NCBI RefSeq assembly: GCF_963259705.1 | Contig: NC_081846.1 | Span: 89,726,641-89,790,640, forward strand | Direction: 5' to 3' | Length of the DNA: 64,000 bases | Origin: Myotis daubentonii | Taxonomy: Eukaryota; Chordata; Mammalia; Chiroptera; Vespertilionidae | Shown here: piece by piece, positions 55,431 to 64,000 of the stretch | How the letters are laid out: each line of letters begins with the position of its first letter | How positions within the stretch are numbered: the first letter of the stretch is position 1 | Translations under genes and position numbers: made by a program | Notes under the pieces: model-generated | The model's database searches: none | The model's input: only the letters and a program-made list of their open reading frames with translations | What the model was told of the DNA's origin: nothing

Positions 55431-56454
55431 AGTCTGGCAGCTCAATGGATTACAAGTCCAGGTTTCATTGTTTACATTTTCAAAACATCAAAATAACTCA
55501 TCTCTTAAAAAATAAAAAAAACAAACTTCATTTTCATGGCATTTTTCTGCCGTTTTAGCTCTCCCTTTTAACCAGCCCTTCATCATGTTGGCCCATAGAA
55601 AGACAGTGCACCAATACACGCAAGGTAGTTGCTGAAGGCCATTTCTAATGCTGTAATAATCAGTCTCTTTCAATGTACATACTAGTGCATACACAGATTT
55701 TAACTCACAATCAGAATAAAGTATGTTCATTTTTTAAATATGGAAGTGAAGTAGATTTAAAGAGTTCTTTCCTCGGTCCCAGTCCAGCCCATGGAGAAGC
55801 TGTCTCAGTGTTCCCACCCACTTCAGCATGCCCCAGGAGTGGTACCACAGGACCCACATGGGTTTCAGTGATGTCTGTATTGTGCAGTGCATACTGAAGG
55901 TAGGGAACATGACAATGAACACCTGAATCCACCCCATGTGCTGAGATCTAGGATGGCAGCAAGACAGTTTTAAGAAAGTTGCCACCTTCTCAGACAAAAG
56001 CTCTTCTTCACTCCATTTTTGAAGGTACTAGTAGGTTAGCCTAAGGATCATATTGTTTTTCATTGCTTGTTACTTTTGCTGTAATGGCCTAATTTGACTT
56101 AAGTTTCTATGATTCTTATATGCCATTGCTTGTACCAGTGGTTTATTTATTTTTATTTCTTTATAAGGTTTCACATGGAATGAATGTCTAATACTTTATT
56201 CATTAAACATGAACATTTATTGTTTTCCATTTTTTATTATACAAACAGCATACACACTCACACAAATGCACCTAAACATGAAGGCACTGTGGACTTTCTT
56301 GTTCCTGCATCCATGTATAAGAGTTTCTCTAGCGTATATAATTAGGAGTGAAAATGTTAGGTCAATCTATGTGTTACTATGCAATAGTGCAAGAAAATGC
56401 CAAACATTTTCTAAAAGGGCTGTACCAAAACACACATCTAGGAATAGGCCATGT
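55431..56454. other. 1 kb without recognised gene
   Basis: 55740-56000 has normal GC and a minus frame of 87 codons (55734-55997) without known motif. The other frames are short. A decayed processed pseudogene is possible but I recognise no family. Confidence 0.3.
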
Positions 56455-56955
56455 AAATTTGTTGTGACAGGTTTCCTCTTGAATACCCTGGTGTTGCTAG
56501 ATTGTGGAATTTGCTGGAGGCTAATTCCATCAGGTCATAAATGCAAGAAGTTTCATCAAAAGGTTGGGGGATCTTGAGGCTCCAGCAGGGCTGAAGATAC
56601 ATATTATTGCCTGCTGGAGTAGCTGAAAGCATTTACCCAAACCTAAAGATTTGCATATATTATTGCCTGCTGCCTGACAGCCAAAGGCAGTTCCCCCAAC
56701 CTGACAATGCCTACTGTATACCACCCTTTACCTTTTGATATGTATATCTGCTTTGCTATAGGCCAAATTGTGGGAATAAAAAGCCCTGTGTCCTGAGATA
56801 GAGAGAGCTTGGTTACTGAAGGTAGGTCTCCTCTGGCTCCCCCATGTATTCCAAATTGACATGTCTAATCTCTTTATTAATTTACATGCAGCCCCTTCTC
56901 CAGATTCCTGAGCCCTTCTAGATGCTGAGAAAGACCCTGGCAGGAATTGTTAGCA
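56455..56955 (+). mobile_element. Probable endogenous retrovirus LTR (non-coding)
   Basis: The order fits a U3-R-U5 unit: a direct repeat of 'attattgcctgctg' (56603 and 56661), a TATA-like GGGAATAAAAAGCCC near 56772, then 'gagcttggttactgaaggta' and a CT-rich U5-like part with 'gtctcctctggctcccccat'. Exact ends and duplications are not resolved. No viral genes are adjacent, so it looks like a solo LTR. Confidence 0.5.
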
Positions 56956-56984
56956 ATCTGGTATATACTAAATTATATCAAGTT

Positions 56985-58150
56985 ATAATTTTCATTTCCA
57001 TCCCTCTAATTATTAAACAGGATGAGCATCTCTTCTTATTTCCTCTTCTGTGCAACACCTGCTTACACTTTGTTTATTTTTAATTGAATTATTTACATGT
57101 TTTCTATTGAGTTTAAATTTTTGAGCCAAAAAAAACAAACCCAAGTTATTGTAGATATTTTCTGAAGAATTGGGGCTTATATTTTTAATTACCTTATGAT
57201 GACTTGTCTCATTGATATCCTAAATCTCAATTTTTTTCTTTTGCGATCAGAGTTTCTATATCTTGTTTAAGATACCTTTCTCTACTCTAAGAAACTAGAT
57301 ATTTTCTTACATTAGCTTAAAAGATATTAGAATTTGGTCTTTAAATTTATACACTAGAATTAGTTTTATGTGGTTTAAGATTATGATCCAACTAATTTTC
57401 CATGTAAAAATTAGACCTTTTTATGAATAACCATTCTTCTCCTTACTGATCTACACAGCCATGCCTATCATTTGAAATGTTCATATTATTTATGGGGTTG
57501 ATTCTAGTTTCTCTTTATGTTCCATTTATCAATCTCTGTGCCTATATCAAGTATCTTAATAAATACAATATTATATATCTGAATATATGATAGGTGATCC
57601 AAATACCTTATTCTTGGATTTTGCTCCACCACACAAATTTTAAAATCTGTTTGTCAATTTACTTACAAAAATAATACTTGAGATACTGATTATTACTATA
57701 AAATTTATAGGTAATTTTGAAGAGAATTGACATCTTTATGATAGCAAATCATTTTATCCAAAAACAAATATACTTTCTCAATTATTTTGGTTTTCTTTAA
57801 CATTGTTCAGTAAAGTAATATCATTTTCTCTATTTCTTTAGTACATATTCTCTGAAATTTATTCCTTATTATATAATAGTTTTGTTTCATAACTAATACC
57901 ATACTTTTTAAATCTTTATTTTTAATAAATAAAAATACAGATTATTATATCAATTTTATATTCAGCCAGCTTGCTGAAGTTTTAATAATTTGTCTGTGAA
58001 TTATTTTAACTTGTCTAATAGATAAAAATGTCAGCTACCAAAATTAAAAGTTTTGATATTTTCTCTTATTCATTTTATTTTTCATTAAGCTATATCTAAT
58101 TTGCTATTTAGATAATTTATTGAATTTTGGATAATATACATTCATTTTTT
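56985..58150 (-). mobile_element. Old L1 ORF2 fragment, antisense
   Basis: Antisense landmarks of L1 ORF2/3' region appear in order: 'ttttaattgaattatttaca' (57080), 'ccatttatcaatctctgtgc' (57523), 'gagaattgacatctttatga' (57722) and 'cagccagcttgctgaag' (57963). Strongly diverged. Confidence 0.7.
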
Positions 58151-59323
58151 ATTCTTTTTTAAATTGTTGGGTTTTTTAATTAGTATCACTACTTTAATTA
58201 TGTGTTTATGTGTGCTTACTAACATGTTAATTTCATAAACCCATTTTAAAAATTATTTCTAATAATTCCAATATCTGGAGACTTTTGAATATTTAGACTC
58301 TGATTTTAGTTTCTGCTGTTGACGCCTGTTCATGGTGGTTTGTTTCCCTTAGATCTGGTGATTTATTTGTGAGCTCATATTTGCTTAATATTAATCTTTA
58401 AGAACACTTAGGGGCTAAATTAATGATTCTGAACACTACTGGGCATTTCCAAATCAGTCAATGCAAATGACCTGAGATCACTGTGGTGTCGTTCATAGGA
58501 CCCAACGTTCTAGGCTCAATACCCTTTCCTCTGGTGCAGTGTTCACTCACCAGAACAGTGCTAATGTCAGAATTTGGCCTTGGTGTTACTTGGCATTTTG
58601 TATTTTGCATTATTGTTCATTCTTTAGTTTCAGGTTTTCATAATTTCTTTCTTTAGATATGCTTGTTCTGAGACTCTATAAAGTGCCCTTACCTCAAATA
58701 CTTTAAAAATGACCCTTTACATACAATCTAGTTTTTTTTGTTGTTGTTTGCTTTTGAGTTGGAAGTTCTGCACTACTGTCAGAAATGGAGTTTACAGACA
58801 AAGTATTTTAACTTTGCAAATATATAATTTGCAATATAAGCATTAAGAAAAATCAATAAAAACTGGAGCTATAATCACAACTTATTCTGAAGCTCTTTAA
58901 TCTCAAGGTGAGCCATTGTTGCATAGGAAGAAAAGCAAATACACACAGAACATGTGTGTTTACAATAGAAATCCATAAGGATGTGTACTGTGCCAGCTGA
59001 GTTGGTTCAGGTGCATGTGACGGTTCTCATAGATATTAGCCTGGACATACTGAATGTTTTTAACCTTAGGTTTTGGTGAATATTTGCTAGATTATGGGTT
59101 AATCTGGTGTAACTGAGACTCAAATTAGTAGAGACTCCAAGGTTAGACATAGCAGCCCCGGGTTGAGGTGACAGTTTCACAATGTCAGTTAGCCAGGCTC
59201 TCACTGCTGGCCGTGTTGCTTCAACATCCCTACAGTATGTCCCTTACCTGCATGGTCCAGAGCAGCTCTCCTTTGCTTCCACATTCCTTCAAGAGGAAAG
59301 GAGAAGGTGCAACTCTTCTATTC
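58151..59323. other. Old repeat-like sequence, family not resolved
   Basis: 58250-58380 ('aataattccaatatctggag', 'ttcatggtggtttgtttccc') resembles a common mammalian repeat that I cannot name with confidence. 58980-59320 is unassigned, with normal GC. No gene. Confidence 0.3.
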
Positions 59324-59337
59324 AAGAACACAATCAG
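59324..59337 (+). repeat. Target-site duplication of the SLC25A5 retrocopy, left
   Basis: AAGAACACAATCAG is repeated exactly at 60561-60574, right after the A-tail. Confidence 0.92.
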
Positions 59338-60560
59338 AGAGCCCGGAGTTCAGCTGGTCCTGGTCCCAGGCCAGCAGTCACCCGCTTCTTCTTTTCAACA
59401 TGACAGATGCCGCTGTGTCCTTTGCCAAGGACTTCCTGGCAGGTGGAGTGGCCGCAGCCATCTCCAAGACAGCAGTGGCACCCAACGAGCGGGTCAAGCT
59501 GCTGCTGCAGGTGCAGCATGCCAGCAAGCAAATCACTGCAGATAAGCAGTACAAGGGCATTATAGACTGTGTGGTTCATATCCCCAAGGAGCAGGGAGTC
59601 TTGCCCTTCTGGCGCGGTAACCTGGCCAATGTCATCAGATACTTCCCTACCCAGGCTCTCAACTTTGCCTTCAAAGATAAATACAAGCAGATCTTCCTCG
59701 GTGGTGTGGACAAGAGAGCCCAGTTTGGGCGGTACTTTGCAGGGAATCTGGCATCAGGTGGTGCGGCTGGGGCCACCTCCTTGTGTTTCGTGTATCCTCT
59801 TGATTTTGCCAGTGCCCGTCTAGCAGCTGATGTGGGCAAAGTCGGAGCTGAAAGGGAATTCAAAGGCCTCGGCGACTGCCTGGTTAAGATCTACAAATCT
59901 GATGGGCTTAGATGCCTATACCAAGGCTTTAATGTGTCATCAGGGTATTATCACCTACCGGGCTGCCTACTTCGGTGTCTATGACACTGCAAAGAGAATG
60001 CTTCCAGATCCCAAGAATACTCACATCTGCATCAGCTGGATGATCACACAGTCTGTCACAGCGGTGGCTGGGCTGACTTCCTATCCATTTGAAACTGTTC
60101 GTCGCGGCATGATGATGCAATCAGGGCATAAAGGAACTGATGTCATGTACACAGGCACACTCCACTGCTGGAGGAAGATTGCTCGTGATGGAGGCAAAGC
60201 TTTTTTCAAGGGTACATGGTTCAATGTTTTCAGAGGCATGGGTGGTGCTTTTGTGCTTGTCTTGTATGATGAAATCAAGAAGTTCACATAAATTATTTCC
60301 TAGTCTTCCCTCCCCCAGTCCCTGTGAACAGGCATGTTGTATTATGTAACATATCTTGAGCATTCTTGACAGACTCGGTTGTCTGTTTTATCAGTGGCAA
60401 CTATTTACTGGTTGAAAATGGGAAGCAATATTCATCTGACCAGTTTTCTCTCAAATTCATTTCCATGATGGTGATGGGACTCAATTATATTTTTTATTTC
60501 AGTCACTCCTGATAAACAACAAATTTGAAGAAATAAAAAATAACTGAAGAAAAAAAAAAA
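59338..60560 (+). pseudogene. SLC25A5: SLC25A5 (ADP/ATP translocase 2) processed retrocopy
   Basis: The parent protein exchanges ADP and ATP across the inner mitochondrial membrane. The copy holds about 62 bp of 5' UTR, a start ATG at 59400, an intronless coding region to a stop at 60289-60291, a 3' UTR with AATAAA at 60532 and an A-run to 60560. The N-terminus [20 protein letters not shown] points to paralogue 2. The three carrier repeats are visible ([21 protein letters not shown]). The family's RRRMMM signature reads RRGMMM. Compared with the 298-residue family length, the coding DNA is 5 nt short. A 2-nt loss near 59938 shifts the frame after FNVS, and one codon is missing at IARDGGK. It was inserted by L1 machinery, as the 14-bp duplication and A-tail show. 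Nonfunctional as a carrier. Confidence 0.95.
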
Positions 60561-60574
60561 AAGAACACAATCAG
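60561..60574 (+). repeat. Target-site duplication of the SLC25A5 retrocopy, right
   Basis: AAGAACACAATCAG, identical to 59324-59337. Confidence 0.92.
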
Positions 60575-60610
60575 CCACCCACCACATGCCCACATATCTT
60601 ATTGTAATCA

Positions 60611-61133
60611 CTAGAGGCCTGGTGCACAAAATTCATTATAGTGGGGGTGCCCCTCAATCCAGCCTGCACCCTCTCCAATCTGGGACCCCTGGAAGGATGT
60701 CCTACTGCCAGTTTACAGGGATCAGGCCTAAACCAGCAGTTGGACATCTCTCTCACAATCCAGAACTGCTGGCTCCTAACCACGCACCTGCCTGCTTGCC
60801 TGATTGCCCCTAACTATTCTGCCTGCCAGCCTGCTCGCCCCCAAATCCCCCCCCCTGCCAGCCTGATCACCCCCAACTGCCACCTGGGCCAGTGTGCTTG
60901 CCCCCAACTGACCCCCACTGATGGCCTGATCACCCCCAATGGCCCCCCCACCAGCCTGATCACCCACAACTGCCGTCCCATCCTGACCTGATCACCCACA
61001 ACTGCCCTCCCCTCTTGGCCTCTAACTGCCTCTAACTCAGCCCCACCACCATGGCTTTGTCCAGAAGAACATCCGGAAGGTCTGCTGAAAGGTCTCCCAG
61101 TCTAATTAGCATATTATCCTTTTATTAGTATAG
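60611..61133 (-). mobile_element. Helitron C, fused behind an A-family copy
   Basis: Minus-strand 3' end CTAG at 60611-60614 next to a worn GTGCAC palindrome. Body has the 'cctgatcacccccaactgcc' array related to the 32-bp minisatellite. The 5' end reads TCTATACTAATAAAAGGA in element sense. It follows the A element at 61135 without a gap. Confidence 0.86.
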
Positions 61134-61134
61134 A

Positions 61135-61873
61135 TAAAGGCCTGGTGCATGGGTGGGGGCCGACTGGTTTGCCCTGAAGGGTGTCCTGGATCAGGATGGG
61201 TGTTCCCTTAGGACATGGGGCGGCCTGGGCAAGGGGCCTGTGGTGGTTTGCAGGCTGGCCATGCCCCCATGGGGTGAGGGTCTCTGCTGGGGGGCATGGC
61301 CAGCCTAGGTGAGAGGATGATGGCTGTTTGCAGGCTGGCCAGGCACCCCAGTGGAGACTCTTACTCCATGGGGGTGTGGCCAGCCTGGGTAAGGGGTTGA
61401 GGGCCATTTTCAGGCTGGCCACAGCCCCTTCAAGGTGGGGGGTCCCACTGGGGTGCCTGGCCAACCTGGGGGAGGGGCTGAGGGCTGTTTTCAGGCTGGC
61501 CATAACCCCTTCAGGTTGGGGGTCCCTGCTGGGGTGCTTGGCCAGTCTGGGTGAGGGGATGATGGCTGTTTTCAGACTGGCCAGGCCCCCAGTGGGGACT
61601 CTTACTCCATGGGGGCATGGCCAGCCTGGGTAAGGGGATGAGGGCCATTTTCAGGCTGGCCACGTCCCCTGGCAACCCAGGCCCCCAGCCACTCCTTCAG
61701 TGGTGACCAGGGAAGGCGGGAAGCTTGGCTTCCACCATCTCCGGGGGCAACCCAAGCCTCCAGCTCCATGGCTGCTGCCATCTTTGTTGGGTTAATTTGC
61801 ATACTCGCCCTGATTGGCTGGTGGGTGTAGCGGAGGGACAGTCAATTTGCATGTTTCCCTTTTATTAGTGTAG
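61135..61873 (-). mobile_element. Helitron A, copy 4 (no terminal palindrome)
   Basis: 5' end near 61873 (TCTACACTAATAAAAGGG in element sense) and 3' end CCCATGCACCAGGCCTTTA fused to TCTATACTAA of element C. Several copies of a unit with 'ctggggtgcctggccaacct' and 'tttcaggctggccac' fill the body. Confidence 0.86.
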
Positions 61874-63095
61874 ATATGCCCCCCCCTAGCTGAGATAAAG
61901 CTGGGGAAAATAGTATCTATACTTGGCAGTTATATTTCCAGAAACATGTGGAGGATTTAGTCAAGGTTTATGTGATGGTTTCATTGCTTGTTTATTGCTG
62001 AATTCTCTGTGAGTTCCAGGACACCGCGGTACTAAGAACAGTTGCATAGTCTCTATGAAGAAGCATTTTTTGTTCCACATTTATTATGTAACATTAATTC
62101 CAAAAAAAATATCAGTTTGAGTTGCCCTTGAAATAGACTCTGAGTAAGAATATGGGTTCATGTACTTCATTTGAGAAATGATCCCAGAAAGCAATTTGAG
62201 GGCATGGGGAAGTGAAGCAGGGAGGAGCTAAAAGTCAATAATTTGCCACTGTGAACAATTGAGAACTCATTCCATTGGGAACCTCTGAGAAACTGTGTGC
62301 CTTATGCCTCCAATCTGTCCAGTAAAGAACAAGGGAGGCAGGTGTAATTATTCACCATATTCTCCGGCTTCCATTCCTTATTCATTGATGTTTGCTCCTT
62401 GGGAGTAAATCCCTGGCACTTTTCTGTCTCGTTCCTGATGGGTAAAGCACAGTCTCCAGGTCAAAGAATGTCCCCAGAGAAACCAAGGAAGCCATGAGCA
62501 CCACAGGAACTGAAGCTCACCTGAACACAGGCCAAGGCAGTTGTTCAGGGCATTGACCGTGATTGCTATTACACTAACAGACGATGCTGCTCCGTTTTCC
62601 AAATAGGGATACTGATGCTCTCAGTGGTTTTGAAATTTGCCTTACAAGTTCTTAATCCTTTCCAACTCACTACATGTCCTGTGCTATATCTCTAGAAGAG
62701 AATTTTTTTAAAAATCCTATTTTTCACAATTTTGACACCTCAAGATGACAGAGTGATACCTGCCTTTAAACTCTTATTTAAGGGCTTGTCTCCACTGGCA
62801 CAATGAAATTCAGTCCCCTTCCATCCTAAAGCAGCTTCCAGTCAGTTCAAAGTAGCTCACTCTCCATCTAATCCATTACCCATATGCAGCTGGTGGCAGC
62901 TGTACTGATGAGATGATTATTTAAATGCTGTAGTGTGAAGTTGGTTATTTGCATTTCTTATCCTCTATGAATCTATGTACTGTATGGGCACAACCAACTC
63001 AGAATGAGAGGGGGGGGGGTGGTCAATACACATTTGTCCCTAGATTCTCTCCCAGTGGAAGTTCACCAGACCTTGGGGAGCATTTCTCTTGAGAG
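61874..63095. other. 1.2 kb without recognised gene or repeat
   Basis: Balanced composition, no long frame. A G-run of 10 lies at 63010-63019. Could be old single-copy DNA. Confidence 0.35.
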
Positions 63096-64000
63096 AGGAG
63101 CAAGGAAGCTGGAAGTATGAACATGAGAAATCCCCAGAAAAAGAAGTAAATGAAATAGAAGTAAACATTATACAAGATATAAAGTTTAAAAGAATGGTCA
63201 TAAAATTGTCCTTTCTCTAAGGGGAAGAATAGGTAACCTCAGTGAGAATTTAAAGAAATAGTAAATATTACAAAGGACGTAGATACCATAAAATAGAACT
63301 AGTTGGAAATGAAGAATGCAATATCTGAAATAAAATAGAAAAAATCAACAGCAGGTTAAATTGAAGCAGAGGATCAAATAAATGATTTAAAGGATAAGAT
63401 AACAGTAACTATACAAGCAGAGTAATAAAAAGAAAAGAGAATTTTTAAAAATGACAAAAGTCTACAACAACATCAAACACAATAACATCTGCAAATAAGG
63501 GTACCAGTCAGAGAAGAGAATGAGCAAGTTACCAAGAACCTTTTTGAAGAATAATGGTTGAGAACTTCCCTAACTGGGTGAAGGAAAAGGTCACACAAGT
63601 TCAGAAAGTTCAGAAAGTCCCAATCAAGATGAACCTGAAGAGACCCACACATACACATAACATAATTAAAATGTCAAAGATTAAACACAAAGAGAGAATT
63701 TTAAAAGCAGGTAAAGAGAGACAGTTACCTACAAGGGAGTTCCTATAAGGCTCAATTGATTTCTAAAAATAAACACTTCAGGCCAAAGGGGTTGGCATGA
63801 AATATTCAAAGTGATGAAAAACAAGGAAGTGCAACTAAAACTATTCTATCCAACAAGGCTGACATTTAAAATTAAAAGCAAAACAAAGGGCTTTTCATAC
63901 AAAAAAGCTAAAGAAATTAATTACTACCACACAAGTATTGCACAAATTGTTAAAGGGTCTGCTTTCAGAAGAAGAAAAAGAGAAATGGAGAGATATGTTG
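63096..64000 (+). mobile_element. L1 ORF1 region, running off the right edge
   Basis: It parallels 33100-33960 step by step: 'ataacatctgcaaataaggg', 'gaagaataatggttgagaac', 'tttaaaagcaggtaaagaga' and 'ggtctgctttcagaagaaga'. The 64-codon frame 63554-63748 and its surroundings contain frame breaks. ORF2 would lie beyond the window. Confidence 0.68.

Noticed and set aside
55734..55997. 87-codon minus frame, possible processed pseudogene
   Set aside because: No family recognised, no A-tail or target-site duplication found.

Overview
The window is nuclear DNA of a bat, almost certainly a vespertilionid (Myotis, Eptesicus or Pipistrellus type). Three lineage markers coexist. There are many HeliBat rolling-circle transposons, with 5' ends like TCCTATATAATAAAAG and 3' ends made of a GTGCAC palindrome followed by GGGCCTCTAG. 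There are VES tRNA-derived SINEs. There are non-autonomous hAT and Tc1-like DNA transposons. No intact host protein-coding gene is visible, so the window is intergenic or deep intronic DNA built almost entirely from layered repeats.

Layout. 0-3.8 kb: the 5' UTR of an antisense L1, an L1 ORF2 scrap, a VES SINE, an old L1 3' end and a perfect 16-bp-arm hairpin. 3.8-6.1 kb: four Helitrons around a large TATC/TATATC microsatellite. 7.1-8.8 kb: an L2 LINE split by a Helitron. 8.9-10.8 kb: a 1.9 kb Helitron with a GC-rich cargo. 11.1-12.4 kb: a twin-primed L1 with target-site duplication, and a VES. 12.4-21 kb: mostly older or unrecognised DNA with MIRs, VES copies, a CCAAT-rich LTR-like block and a hAT element. 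21.2-32 kb: one very old L1 dispersed over about 10.8 kb by later insertions, including a five-member head-to-tail Helitron chain at 22.4-25.7 kb. 32.1-37.9 kb: younger L1 sequence, its 3' UTR split by a Helitron. 38.3-46.2 kb: a VES split by a hAT, more Helitrons, and a nested Tc1-like transposon with a dead transposase. 46.2-50.5 kb: a MaLR (MLT1-type) LTR with internal sequence, a hAT, an antisense L1 ORF2 and a VES. 52.9-54.7 kb: the remains of an autonomous HeliBat helicase gene. 56.5-58.2 kb: a probable ERV LTR and an antisense old L1. 59.3-60.6 kb: an SLC25A5 (ADP/ATP carrier 2) retrocopy with a 14-bp target-site duplication. 60.6-61.9 kb: two more tandem Helitrons. 63.1 kb to the end: an L1 ORF1 region running off the edge.

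How the parts work together. By my boundaries, 26 Helitron segments cover about 16.8 kb, roughly a quarter of the window. Eight pairs abut directly, always head-to-tail. One family (called A here) occurs four times. Every copy lacks the usual 3' palindrome and runs straight into the 5' end of another Helitron. One such A-B pair is present twice in opposite orientations. This suggests terminator read-through and movement of composite units, and it is the most interesting signal here. Nothing in the window points to a functional host operon, an RNA gene or a CRISPR array. All family names come from pattern recognition, without a database search.
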